The position numbers were made by a program, and so were the translations under genes. DNA of 64,000 bases. Origin: Pezicula radicicola (lineage: Eukaryota; Ascomycota; Leotiomycetes; Helotiales; Dermateaceae). The stretch covers positions 65,223-129,222 of the forward strand of contig PDUO01000033.1 of the NCBI GenBank assembly GCA_003008705.1, in the 5' to 3' direction. Each line of letters opens with the position of its first letter. Within the stretch, counting starts at the first letter, position 1. Shown here piece after piece: positions 1 to 11,060 of this stretch. The notes beneath the pieces were generated by a model, which saw nothing but the letters and a program-made list of their open reading frames with translations, did not search any database and was not told where the DNA came from.

Positions 1-647
1 GATTTTGATCGCTGAAATATCTAAATATTTTGTTTGTACTTTGCTGGATATTCTGTATCAGTTCTTAGAAGATTATTAAAATTTTCTTTTTTCTTTGCTG
101 CCGGCACTTATAGAAGTACAGAATCCATAAGTTCCGACATTCTGATCTCCCTTCTGACTCTTAATCGTACCCTACACACACCGAGGAATTGATGTTAATT
201 TGGGATGATCCTGCTCATTTCAATTTAACAGCATCTTCATGATCTTTCCTCTAGTACTATCCCAAATGGGATATTACTCTAGTCAAATCCACACGGAGGC
301 TGAACCCTTCTTCCAAAGCTTTTGTATTTGTGACGGCACGTACAAAATAGCCTAGAGGTGGCCTTTGTAGAGTTGCACAGTTCTAGCATTCTAAGCTAAG
401 GAGAGAAGGAGATATCAAAGGGAGATTGATTGATTTGATTTGATTTATTCCCAATGGCAGTTCAGGGTAGGAATCGGTGCCTTATATAATTGGGGATCTG
501 ATTACAATAATGTGATGTATAATGGCCAAAAGTCGATTATAGAATTGTAATCACTTCCTGTAGAGGAACCCCATTTGTAGGTAGCATAGAGACGTGGTAC
601 TCTTATCAATAGTTTATATTTACGGATCATGCTTCTACTAATTATCT
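1..647. other. Intergenic, no gene seen
   Basis: No open frame of note and no recognisable relic. A short TGATT/TGATTT simple repeat lies near 424-447. The stretch forms the 3' flank of the aldo-keto reductase fragment on the minus strand. Confidence 0.5.
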
Positions 648-1236
648 CTACTCCTGCCCGATCGCCTTCGGGGACCTTACAAACGCCAAAGGCGCAGAAG
701 CAGCAAGAAGCCCACTAGCCTTACCAACGACTTTAGGATCCGGACCAATGAAATTGCTAGGAAAGCCAATATCGAAGGGTTTGACGCTCTCTAAATACTT
801 GATTTGCTCCGACGTTAATTTAATCTTAAGCGCTTGAATATTGTCTTGAAGATATTCTACTTTGCGTCCGCCGACGAGAGGGAATACATTCGGTGCCTTG
901 GACAAGACATATGCCAGGGCAATGGCTGTTACAGACTCGATGCCGTGTTCCGAAGCGACCTTGGAAAGTGCTTCACTTATCTTCTCTTCATCCGTAGTCT
1001 GATCTCCAGCATTGGAACTCTGAAGGTCCTCGGGTGTGAGATTTCGCAGAGTTTCACCCTTCTTTCTACGCTCCTCGAGAGCCTTTCTGCTTTGGAATTT
1101 GCCACCACCCAACACATCCCATGTTGCAAGAGCCATGCCAAAGTGCTGCGCCATTGGGATGATCTCCCGCTCAAAATCGCGCACCATGACGTTCCACCGA
1201 CCTTGGTAGATGCTGAATGGTGTCTTGCCATGGTCG
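648..1236 (-). pseudogene. Aldo-keto reductase, C-terminal half only
   Basis: The minus-strand frame encodes the C-terminal half of an NADPH-dependent aldo-keto reductase of the norsolorinic-acid-reductase/aryl-alcohol-dehydrogenase type. Visible blocks are HGKTPFSIYQGRWNVM, REIIPMAQHFGMALATWDVL, the variable linker QSRKALEERRKKG, and the cofactor-binding end FPLVGGRKVEYLQDNI followed by a normal C-terminus ending IGQE and TAG at 648-650. Family members are about 380 residues; here only about 195 native residues remain. The N-terminal half with the catalytic Asp/Tyr/Lys/His region is absent. The frame enters a MITE at 1236, and the apparent start codons further upstream belong to the MITE. 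No N-terminal exon is seen beyond the MITE, so insertion was accompanied or followed by deletion. Family call is secure; loss of function is very likely. Confidence 0.85.
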
Positions 1237-1377
1237 AGGCCCAAACAAACCATATTTCCGTCTGAGCGCAACTAACTAGTTACAGCTAAAAATGTGACTT
1301 TCTAGTTAAGTGATTGGTTGATTACCCTGGATTTACACAGTCGCAGCTTAGACGGTAATAGGGTTTGTTTGGGCCTG
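1236..1377. mobile_element. MITE with GGCCCAAACAAACC inverted ends, copy 1
   Basis: A 142-bp element with terminal inverted repeats. The left end reads AGGCCCAAACAAACCATAT and the right end is its reverse complement with a few changes (GGGTTTGTTTGGGCCTG). The interior is almost identical to a second copy at 53520-53662, including the block GACTTTCTAGTTAAGTG. A TA dinucleotide follows the right end, as expected for Tc1/mariner-type target duplications, but the left outer base is G instead of C and no TA precedes it. The left junction therefore looks altered after insertion. It abuts the truncated aldo-keto reductase frame. No coding capacity. Confidence 0.85.
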
Positions 1378-1385
1378 TACGAAGT

Positions 1386-1506
1386 AGATCCTTAGTTATT
1401 GTCGGTCTTAGCTTGTTAAGACCGACAACGGCTAGTTACGACCGACAACAGTTAGTTACGGCCGACAACGGCTAGTTAAGACCGATGATTAGTACTTTAA
1501 GGATCT
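1386..1506. repeat. Fold-back element with internal tandem repeats
   Basis: AGATCCTTA at 1386-1394 is matched by TAAGGATCT at 1498-1506. The similarity continues inward (GTCGGTCTTA against TAAGACCGA), so the ends form an imperfect inverted repeat. The interior at about 1412-1487 contains roughly four copies of a 20-21 bp unit built on TAGTTACGACCGACAACGGC. It lies 9 bp from the MITE. It may be a small non-autonomous transposon; no clear target duplication is visible. Confidence 0.6.
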
Positions 1507-1925
1507 AAGCTGTAGCACTACAAGTATTGAAAAACACTTAGACCCAATAAAGGACAGGCTATAAAGGGATCTTGGCAATGGTTGATACTGTACTAATCCT
1601 ACTAGTAATTGCGGAGACTAGCAAAGCGGCCACCTAGAAAACCTAAACCAATTTTTATTTTGTTATAAACTTACTCTATGGTTGATTCGTTGATTACAAC
1701 GATCTGTTCTGACGTGCCTATGAATCGCTTAATTTATGAATCGGTTGTAGATTTAGTAAAGTATAGACTATCCTTATTAAAATTAGTAGATAGCCTATAA
1801 CTATAGGGTATACAACCTATAATTTTAGGGTACACAGCCTACAATTTTAGTGTGCACAACTTGTAATTTTAGTGTATATAACCTTATAATTTTAAGGTAT
1901 ATAAGCTTATACCTTTATAGTATTA
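1507..1925. other. AT-rich intergenic, no gene seen
   Basis: AT-rich sequence with several degenerate copies of a short unit near 1800-1915 (variants of TATACAACCTATAATTTTAGGG). No open frame. It directly adjoins the truncated end of the CoA-ligase relic. Confidence 0.5.
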
Positions 1926-2546
1926 TATGATCATAACTCCCTTGGGCACACCCGTAGTGCCTGACCTGTAGTTCAAACAACAAATCGCCTCCTTGGGATC
2001 TGCCGGTTCATAAGGGGTAAACCTTTTGCCCTCCTCCTTTGACACCACCAAAGTATTCAAGTTCCTGACCCCAATTCTCGAGGTACTTGTGCCTTAGAAC
2101 AACGCATCGTTAAACCGAAACACCAAGTCTCTGCCCATGCCGATACTTTCCGCGGCCTCAATACCTACCTCTAAGCCCTCATCCACACAGATAAAGAATT
2201 TGGCCTCCGAATCTTTGAGTTGGTATGCTAATTCCCGTGCGAGGGAATAAGGATTGGCGCTCGTGAGTATTCCTCCCGCCATCAACACCTTAACAAATAC
2301 CACAGGGAAGAAAAGCGTATTTCCAGAGAAGAGCAGCACTCGATCATTAGGTTTTAATCCTGCTTTCTGCAGACCTGCAGACAGTCTTAGCGAACATAAT
2401 CTGAAGTTCTCCTGGGTGAGTTAATGTGTTTCTGGTCGAGCGGCACCGTAGAAGGCGACTTTGTCGGGGAGACCAGCATTGGATGGGCCGTATCGTTGGA
2501 AGGAGCCCGAATCCAGGGGAACTTCCCAGCGGGAGTGAATTGGCAT
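1926..2546 (-). pseudogene. 4-coumarate-CoA-ligase-like (AMP-binding) enzyme, N-terminal relic
   Basis: On the minus strand from ATG at 2544-2546 the frame reads MPIHSRWEVPLDSG, PDKVAFYGAARPETH, then an in-frame TAA at 2421-2423, then LTQENFRLCSLRLSAGLQKAG, RVLLFSGNTLFFPVV and ANPYSLARELAYQLKDS. This pattern is typical of fungal adenylate-forming acyl/aryl-CoA ligases. The frame breaks at TAA 2094-2096. After a frameshift it resumes with GKRFTPYEPADPKEAIC and the AMP-binding loop YRSGTTGVPKGV near 1930-1990, then stops at an AT-rich border. Family length is about 550 residues; only about 190 remain. The gene has one nonsense codon, one frameshift and loss of the C-terminal two thirds. The motif evidence is strong. 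Confidence 0.85.
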
Positions 2547-2965
2547 CTTGAGAGCGGATTATGGCAGTGAGATCCGAATTGTGCATCTAGAAAGAAGTTT
2601 GCTGGTGTGTAAGTCTTAATGAAAGGGAATGACTGTATACGAAAATGTAATTTACGAGTATATACGAAAGGCGATTTCTAAGGATCCACAAACAGAATAA
2701 TGCGGAAGCCGTAGGTTCCGCTCAGAACGGAGCATAATTACGCAACTGGGTTTTGATCCATATATCTATCTCTCCTTGCCATTCTAGTATATTCGATAGC
2801 TTACTTCACTCTGGAAGATTTATTAACAGAGTTCTCGGTTTGCGGAGACATTTTTACCAAATCTCTAACGCATAGTCTTCACAGAACTACGTGTCGAAGT
2901 TATATATCGTCAATCCACCCAAGTAACATCTCGTCACCCACATCCAAATCTAAGTCCTGAAAACG

Positions 2966-3724
2966 ATGGCTCCAAACACATACACGTCCAAACTTGCTGG
3001 ATCACATGTACTTATTATTGGTGGCACCACTGGTGTTGGCTATGCAGTTGCTGAAGCTAGTATAGCACACGGCGCCGCTACCGTCATTATGTCTAGCTCG
3101 AAGGTTGATAGAGTCAACGCCTCTACGTCTCGGTTACATGATTCCTATCCGGCCACGAAATGCCAAATCATCGGCGTTCCATGCGACCTTAAGCAGGAGG
3201 ACGCACTGGAGTCCAACGTTGCAGCTCTTTTTGACACTGCGACTTCGAACCCTGTCTCGAGACCTCTCTCTCAGGTTGATTTCAACTTTATCAAAGAAAC
3301 GGGATTAGTCCAATTCTTCGCTCCGTTGTTAGTAGCGAAACACGCGGCAAAACACATGGCACCAGGTCTCGCATCTAGCTTCACGTTGACATCCGGGATC
3401 GGTGGCCATAGTCCGTACCCAAATTAGAACGTACTTGGCGCCTACACTACCTCATTAGAAGGCATGACGAGAAGTTTGGCGCTGGAATTGAAGCCGGTCC
3501 GTGTTAACCTTGTTCGTCTTGGTCCCATTGACACAGAACTCATAGGTCACTTCTATACCGATACTGAAGAACGGAAGGGGGTTCTTGATGCTATCGCCGC
3601 GGGCTCCGTGACAGGCGCCATTGGAAAGGCTGAAGATGCCGCTGAGGCATACATCTATTGCATGAAAGATCACAACTTGGCAGGATCCGTGGCAAATACC
3701 AATGCGGGAATGCTATTCCTCTAA
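2966..3724 (+). pseudogene. Short-chain dehydrogenase/reductase with one in-frame TAG
   Basis: Starts MAPNTYTSKLAGSHV and shows the Rossmann motif IIGGTTGVGYAVAEA (TGxxxGxG-type, residues about 17-30). It continues through VDFNFIKETG, FFAPLLVAKHAAKHM and SFTLTSGIGG. A TAG at 3425-3427 interrupts the frame; reading through it gives NVLGAYTTSLEGMTRSLALEL, VRVNLVRLGPIDTEL and a normal C-terminus ending at 3724. The catalytic region has Tyr but the usual YxxxK lysine is replaced (AYTTSLEG), as in an atypical SDR subgroup. The stretch between ALFDTATSN and PVSRPLSQVDF appears short, lacking the usual 'D-V-x-x-x-A-G' segment, so a small deletion is likely. The TAG sits where Trp is common in relatives, fitting a RIP G-to-A change. 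Confidence 0.8.
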
Positions 3725-4630
3725 CCCGCACTCACGTTGTAGACATACTTACGCAATGTGGTGGGCGAGCTTCAGTGGATGTATTCGCTAGAAGTTACTA
3801 TCGGCTGAGGAATGTGGGAGTTTTTTTAGAACGCAGCGAATGTTTCCAGGGGAAGCTAGACTGACTTTGTTTCGACCGACCTTGGGAAGCAGTAGAAACG
3901 AGGCCAACGTTGTACTTAGGAGGGGATAGAAAATTGATCTCGCATCGGAACGCGATGGCATATAATAGATTTTCGTCCGCTAGAAGTATATAACTTTATT
4001 ATTTTCTTTTTAGGTAACTTTCCTCTTATTTATAGTCTTTCTTATATTTAGCCTAGAGGGGTATATTAGCCATTAAGGCTTACTTTTATTATATATTAGT
4101 ATATTCTTATTTTAGACTATAATTACTTTTTCTTTTTAAATCTTTTACTTAAGCTTTTATTAATTTCATTTTATATTATAGTACTCTATATATAATATTA
4201 TTATATAAGAATTAAACTTTAATTAATACTTAGCTTTTAGATATAAAGGTTTATTACTCTTTATTTCTACTCTTTTATTAAATTAAGTATTATAATTAGT
4301 TTTACTTAGCAAAATCTTTTTCTTTTTAAAAAAGTATTAAATAATTGTATAAAAGATATATAATTTTATAATTTTATTAAATGAATATTATTAAATTATT
4401 AAATTGTTTTTAATTATATAAAATAAACTAAAAAATAAACTAAAAAGTAAATAGAATAGAAACCTTTAATATAAAAAAAGAGGGTCTACTATTAAGCTTT
4501 ACACCCTTTCCTAATTAGGAATTAACATAGGGACTACTAGTATCCCTTCCTATGTATATTAGCTATTTGCGCAGGGATTTAACACTTTGCTCGTCTATAA
4601 TCGCTTAACGCGTCTTAGAGGCAGATACAT
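3725..4630. other. AT-rich, probably RIP-mutated DNA, no gene seen
   Basis: From about 3960 to 4500 the sequence is extremely rich in A and T with hardly any CpG, similar to the block at 57-64 kb. I could not read a recognisable element out of it. Confidence 0.5.
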
Positions 4631-4719
4631 GAAGTCTATTGGCTAGAACTACTCTGTTTGATCGATACTTTAATGCACGTCCCTGTGGCCTATGCATTGG
4701 CCAATATACATGGGAAGGG
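4631..4719. repeat. Dispersed repeat, copy A
   Basis: About 89 bp beginning GAAGTCTATTGGCTAGAACT and ending near GGGAAGGG. It matches 43059-43147 in the same orientation with scattered mismatches, sharing TTTGATCGATA and GTCCCTGTGGCCTA. Both lie close to AT-rich DNA, so this may be a fragment of an old transposon. Confidence 0.6.
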
Positions 4720-4946
4720 TTATGAAAAACCTTGTCTAGCGTGTGGCAGGACTTTTGGGACAAACCTCCGCAAGTATCAAGCCGATCTTGATTTCAAATC
4801 AAATCAGTGATATCTCCGTCCTCGGCAGACGACTAATATCTGGACATCTTGTAAATGATACAATCAATCACAGCAACGAGCAAGTCAGAACACGTGTGCA
4901 GACATCAAGCCAAACTCTCATTTTCTTGCAATTCTCCACTACCAAT

Positions 4947-6200
4947 ATGGCTATCATCGGTGTACCAGGCGGAACCGGTAGTTTTGGTAAGACCCTGATC
5001 GAGGCCATCACCAGACGCGGCAAGCACGAAGTCAAGATCCTTAGTCGAAAGGTACAACAGCTACACGGCGCCAGCCTTGGCACTTTTACCCTCTCGTCCC
5101 TCCCTATTTCTTCATCTTCATAGTCTACCATCGCGGCGGCTAACAAGAGTAGACAAACGATGTACTAGCAGCAGAACTTGGGGTTCCAATCATCGCTGTG
5201 GATTACTCGAGTGTCGAGGACCTGACTAGGGTGTTTGAAGAACACAAAATTCACACTGTGGCCTCAACAGTCAGCACGTTTCCGCAAGATGGCGTCCCCC
5301 CCCGAGGTGAACATGATACGAGCTGCTCAGGCGTCGAAAGTTACCCAGAGATTCATTCCATGCAACTGGGGGTTGCCTATCCGTGAACGGTAAGGGTGGT
5401 CCACCATGGATTCTTCGAGTAGTCGGATCTAGAGAGGGAGGTTGACTTGGGGTGACGACGATCATAAGCAAAGGCTGACAGACTGTTACCGGTAGTCATT
5501 GGCGAACCATGACTTCGACATCGATGAAGTCCCAAGCTCTCGATGAGCTGAAGAAGACTGACCTAGAATATACAGTATTCTATGGTGGGTTTTTCCTCGA
5601 CTACTATACTGGACCCTCAATCAAGTCCAATATGGGTCCGATTGTCGTAGTCGTTGATATAGCGCATAACATGGCTGCTATCCCCGGTTCAGGTAATACT
5701 CCCGTGGCGTTCATCCACTCGTCGGATCTTGCAAAATACGCCGACAGGGCTCTCGACTTCGAGAAGTGGGAGCCCGAATACTTCGCGATTGGGGACAAGG
5801 TTACCATCAACCAAATGGTAAAACTTGCTGAGACTGCGAAGGGTACGTCAGCCCCCACCCCTAAGCCCCTTCCCCTCTTCTTGATGCGAGAACATGGCAT
5901 CTGATCTTTTGCTAACACATCCCACTTGTGATTTTATTAGGCACAAAATTCACAGTCGTTCACAACAGCGTGGAGGACCTTGAGAAAGGAATTGTTACGG
6001 TGCTTCCTGGAATGGCTAAACTGGTGCCAGTTATGCCCCTTCCCAAGGAATTGCTGAATTCATTCTTGTGTGGGTATTCGCTGGCTTTCGACGACGGAAG
6101 TTTTGACTTCGACGAGGACAGAACGCTGAACAAGGAGTTTCCGGACATTGTGCCACTGAAGGCTAAGCAGGCCCTAGAAGCTGCTGCAAAGGGTGCGTAA
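4947..6200 (+). CDS. NmrA-like/isoflavone-reductase-type NAD(P)-binding protein, one frameshift in a poly-C run
   Basis: Four exons fit well: 4947-5051, 5153-5389, 5496-5842 and 5941-6200. Introns are GTACAA..TAG, GTAAGG..TAG and GTACGT..TAG (98-106 bp); the first has a GCTAAC branch site. The N-terminus MAIIGVPGGTGSFGKTLIEA has the GxxGxxG dinucleotide-binding motif. Later blocks are GVPIIAVDYSSVEDLTRVF, ALDELKKTDLEYTVFYGGFF and PVAFIHSSDLAKYADRALDF. Exon 2 reads correctly to PQDGV, but an 8-C run at 5296-5303 shifts the frame. With seven C the protein continues PPEVNMIRAAQASKVTQRF and PCNWGLPIRER into exon 3, giving about 315 residues, the family norm. The substrate is unknown; relatives reduce small metabolites or sense NADP. 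Either a sequencing error or a very recent mutation. A TAA or other early stop is met if the shift is real. Confidence 0.75.
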
Positions 6201-7992
6201 GACTGAGGGGGAAGACAGTATATACTTGGGCGCGTCTCTATGTCGCTGGATGAGCTGTGTTCCGAGTCGTATAGAAATGTCGAACTTAGAAGGCTACTGC
6301 AACGCATCTTAGACTAGTAGATTTGCGGCGGCCGTAGGCAGCAATCGGATGCGGCTGTATATCTTTGGAAGCGTTTGCAACCGTTGAGGTTAACTTGCCT
6401 CCGATGTCAAAGATATTGATTAGCTGCACTTACATCTCAGGCTGTATTATATTGAAGTTGAGGCCCTACACGTGCATGTGGGAATGTTCTCTGTAGCAGT
6501 CATAAGATTTACGCCCAAGGCGTCTATCTCTGGAGCGGACGCACTCAGACAGTTCTATCGCCCGGATTCCCGTGCGTCTCTTCGGGCCGTTGCATGCTAC
6601 TCGTCTTATAATTCTGTAGTTCTAACTGTATTCTCCTGTTGAACCAATGGTCGTCTGAGCCCGAGCCAATTATGTGTGTATCAACACTACTATGGAATCT
6701 CTTGTCCTAAATAGTTAATAAATCGGCCGCAAATGCCTTGTTTTGAAGCTTTATTAATTTGTTAAATTGTTTAGCTTTACGTCGTTGGATTTTCTCCGAA
6801 GGTCTTTCTAGTATAACACTTACAATCTTCGTCATCTTCGCCACGTTTTCTTCTCTGTGATTAGTGGCAATACCTTCCGCATCTCATCTTCTACTCCGTC
6901 AGAGGATGCATCGGCCTCGGAGCTTATGTTAGTCGCGATATAGCTGCTAGCTAGAAGGGAAAACTATTAGAATCGTTCGCCGTCTTATCATTTCCGAAAT
7001 ATAACTATAACACTTACTAGAAGTGGCCTTTCTCCTCATTCAACATCCAAACCCCCTAAAATCCTCAAGCTAGTAACGACAACTAGACCGTATGATCTCG
7101 ACACACAACACATCACCGCACACAGAACACAGAGAGGAAGTCGCTCCACCTCTTAAAATTAGGCTAAAAAGTGATACCCACACTATTAGTCGATTAGTCC
7201 CCCCCCGATAACGTCGCTACGATCTCGATCTTGTATGCAGCAACTCTATTATAGAACAGAAGCTACGATAAGCCCCCACGCCTCTCTTAACGCCGCTGTA
7301 GACTACGAGTGCCTTGCCTACATAAGTAGTCTGAGTTTTCCCGATAGAACTATCAGCATCAAAGTAGAATAGGCTAAAGCATGAGGCGGCATACGCTCAA
7401 CCGTCCCGATTAGCGAATATTTGGTCCGTATTTGCACTTCACTCTAAGGACACTATGATAATAGGTTTGAGAGAAGTCACGAATTTGAAGATTCATGGGA
7501 AGGAGGGAGTTGAATGAATGTTTAGCGGTAACGGGGGGGACTGAAGGTACGTTGACATAAGGACAACAGAAGCGGCTGCCAATGAACCACACATAGAAAG
7601 AAGACACAAGCAAAGCACTCCTTGACACGGATATGTATATAGACGAGGATAGGAGCCAGACCGCTTAGCAGAGGAGGTTGCCGGTCACATTCGTGCGATG
7701 AAGTGACGTGTATTTACCACGGTAAATGCCCTTCGGCAACTGGCGCCAAAGCTGGGCAACTCTGGCATAGCAGTCCTATGGACAGCTGTAACCGAGTATG
7801 AATCAATCAATCAATCAGTCGATCAATCAGGGATAGGCGGTCAGGTTTCTTTATAGCATAGCTATCTTTATAGTACAGGAATTAGCATAATTTACAAACG
7901 GAACTCCTCCACTGGTTGAGAATGAATGGCTTGCCGAATCAGGATTTGCGTCGTAGACACGGCTCCCACTGCCAATCACGCCTTTAAATCTC
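6201..7992. other. Long intergenic stretch, no gene seen
   Basis: No recognisable protein on either strand. Simple repeats: a 7-8 C run near 7200 and a (AATC)n-like microsatellite at about 7800-7830. The last 140 bp are the 3' flank of the tannase-family gene. Confidence 0.5.
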
Positions 7993-9736
7993 CTAGCATA
8001 ATACTGGGAGCTCTCCTGAAGCACTTCCACACCTATCCCAATCTTCGATATAGGTACAATTCCAGCTTGACGTAGCGTTGGGATTACCTCCTGTGTAGGT
8101 TGTCCTATATGGGTATCTACAATGCGGTCGTTCGAATTCGATACCATCTGCTGGTGTATCATTAACGAACTTGGTGCCGACGATAAGTTCTGGCGCGGTT
8201 CCATTTTCAACCCAATTTACCAGGTCCCAGAGAACATTGTGAAGACCATCGCGAGCCATGACGTGTTGGCCAAACTCCCATCCGCCACGTCCACCATAAC
8301 AATGTTCCATGCCACTGATTCGGAAGAAGCGATAGAAATCATCCAATTCCGCATTAGAAGAATTGAGGGCTTCCGCAACGTGCCGGTAATAGCGCATGGA
8401 GTTTTCAGCCGGAATGACTGGATCGGAGAAGCCATGATAAGTAATCAATTTTCCACCACGATCCCGAAAAGCTGAGATGTCACCCTTGAAGCTAGATATA
8501 TTGCCATACTGCGCATCAAGACTGTGAGCAACCTCAACGTCCAAGGCACTGAAAGTTAGGGGGTCAAAGTTGGGATCAGCTAGAATAGCATTTCCGTACC
8601 ATTGCTATAAGATTATGTTAGTTGGTCATTTTATAATCTCAGGATTTTTTATAGGTACATACCGAGCCAAGAGTACGAGTGGCTCCGTTCAGGATCGCGA
8701 AAAGTCCAGCGGCTGCTAATGTTTCGGTTCCAGGAGACGGGCGGGGATACAGGAAAGTCCCATTCAAACCGCGATAGGGACTGATAACATCTCTGACTGT
8801 GTTGACTTGAGGAACTGTCAAACAGTCTTGCTGAGGCGTCCTACGATCGCATAACAGATATTCGGGATTAAAGTTGCAAATGCTCGCATCCTCTATAATA
8901 CCGTCGGCAACCCCATCAAGCAGATCACACTGGCGGAATACTTCCTGAGTAACAGATTCCCACTGGGAATATGACAAGAAGCGAGGGTCGGTCTCATTAA
9001 CACCAGTAAGTGTCACAATGTGGCTCATCCACCCGGTAAGATGCATGAAGTCGGCGGCAGCGGCCCCAGCGACCACACCGTCGTAATCTTCCGGGAAATC
9101 TTGGACAGACTTTAGACCTTGTCTACCACCTGTAGAGCACCCATAGTGATATGATTTCGTTTGTGGTTCGCCGTAGAATGCCTCGACGACTTGTTTACCG
9201 ACAACTGCTGATGAATGGCGCGCACGATAAGAAAAGTCCAAAACAACATCGGTGTTGTTAAAAAAAGGTGTACCGTCATCGAAATTCGCATCATGGCCAC
9301 CATTATCGCCAGTCGTGGAAAATCCCATTGCTGATGTGTAAGCAAGATTAGGAAAGTCAACGCAGCCGTTGAGCCCATTGTTGGCGACGCTCACAAGCCT
9401 GCCATTCCATGGTGTCTGTTGTCCACTTGGTAACCATACCTCGAGGTAGGTGCTCGATCGCTCACTAGTGGTAACATTGACAGCGACACGGCAAACCTCG
9501 ACCTCTGGTAGGGCGCCGAATGACGGGCCACAGATGTTGAATTGTGCTGGTGACGTAGTATTTAGGGTGGTGCTCTGGTTCGCAGCCACCAGTTCGGCAT
9601 CGAGAATTGTCGCATTGATACCAGTAAATGTCAAGGTGCTCTTAAGCGCTGAGCAATTGCCCTGTTGGTAGGCTACAACATTCTTGAATTGGACAAGAAG
9701 CGTCCAGATGGCCACATTGATAGCTTGATACCGCAT
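7993..9736 (-). CDS. Secreted tannase/feruloyl esterase family protein
   Basis: Two exons on the minus strand, 9736-8663 and 8604-7993, joined by a 58-bp phase-0 intron (GTATGT..TAG, 8662-8605). The product is about 561 residues, normal for the family. The N-terminus MRYQAINVAIWTLLVQFKNVVA is a likely signal peptide. The Ser hydrolase nucleophile lies in YGCSTGGRQGLK. The acid and histidine lie in HGFSDPVIPAENS and GMEHCYGG; the Cys before the nucleophile and the Cys after the His form the CS-D-HC arrangement of this family. The DLLDGVADGIIED segment matches the lid-domain calcium site. Such enzymes release phenolic acids from plant cell-wall esters or gallotannins; which substrate cannot be told. 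The upstream region contains an (AT)n run at about 9868-9880 and AAGAATG repeats. No defects seen. Confidence 0.9.
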
Positions 9737-11060
9737 CTTTAGGATAAGGAAATAGGAAACTGAGGGCTATGATTTGCCCTTCAAGGAAAGAATGTTGAAA
9801 GAAAGAATGTTCAAGGAATGAATGACTAAAGGTTGAAGACAGAGACAGAATAGATGTCCAATGATATATATATATATATCCCGTCGCAACGATGAAAACG
9901 GACATGACTAAGTAATGCCGAGCAATAAAATCTCTTCCTACTAATGATCCTATTCCCTTACTGTAATCTCGGTGAACAAAGCCGTAGGGCTAGAAGAGAA
10001 AACCAGTACGGCAACCTAATAATAGTGGAAGCAGTTGATGGACTTGAGCCTCAGCAAGCATAGGTATGGCCGCAGGTTGCAGACGACTAGGTGCAAGGTA
10101 TAACCAGGTACTATACGATCCCGCCACCACCTGAACAGGGCATGCAGCAGCTAGCCCGGAAATAGGGTCCACGGTATTTCCTTGGGTACGTTTCGTAGAT
10201 CAGCTCCCCCTAATTTGTTGACCCCCGTACAGCTAGTAGACCAGCTAGGCGGGTGCCGAGACTTACGGCCGCGCCTCGGGCTAAGCAGGTTGCAGTAGCG
10301 CCATGTACAGCAGATAGATTTACCCGTCAGCGAGTACCGTCGATCATGACCACGCCGTTGTAGTAGCCCGGTCTCAACTCAATTGTGTACGCGCACCTCG
10401 ACATATGTCGTCGTTGGTGATAATGTGCGACAGCCTCTATCGTCTAAAAAGAAGTTCGGCGTATAGGAATAGTCCAAGTCGACATTTCGAAACGAGGAAC
10501 GAGTGAGGCGTCAGAGACATACTAACGTTTAACATTAGGATCAGACAACTAGTGGGTGTAAAAGTCCTAGATCGACTATAAAGTTTTGTCTAGGTCTGCT
10601 GCGAATACTATTCAAATGCGGACTCGGATGCACCGGGCCGACAAAACCTCAAATTCGGCCGAAGTCCTAAAGCTTGGCCGAAATCCTAAAGCATAGCCGA
10701 ACAGCCAAGAAGCTTTCGTACCTGGCCAGAGGTTTACGGTAAGTTATCAGTCCCTTATGCAGGAAGAATCGGACTTAAGAATCTGGAGCGTGGCGCAGGG
10801 ATAACAGTGCATAAATCGTTGATCGGACTGAAAAGAAAGCGGCAGACAGGGTTACAAAGTAGCTCATACAGCACAGTGCAGTACCTCTATTTGGTGGGGA
10901 CTACAGGGGCATGCCAATCATTCAGCCTCTTGGTATCAGTCGCATGTCCCCACTTCATTGGCATGCTGCATGTAAGCAGCCTGCATATAAAATGCCAAAC
11001 CCCTTTCTCAAAACTCATAGAGAAGTTAGATCAATGCCTGTGCTTGACCTGATACTCAAC
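9737..11060. other. Intergenic, no gene seen
   Basis: Contains imperfect short repeats of the type GGCCGAAATCCTAAAGC at about 10640-10705. No convincing coding sequence. The last few hundred bases are the promoter region of the DUF3425 gene. Confidence 0.45.

Noticed and set aside
1236..1271. Start codon of the aldo-keto reductase at 1271
   Set aside because: The first codons lie inside the MITE, so this ATG is not native.
1234..1379. Target duplication for MITE copy 1
   Set aside because: TA is present only at the right end; the left flank reads TC and the outer base of the repeat is changed.
3425..3463. Intron to remove the TAG in the SDR gene
   Set aside because: No GT..AG pair with a branch site removes the stop in frame, and reading through gives a conserved sequence on both sides.
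7851..8210. Minus-strand open frame of 119 codons at the tannase 3' end
   Set aside because: It overlaps the second exon in another frame and carries no motif.
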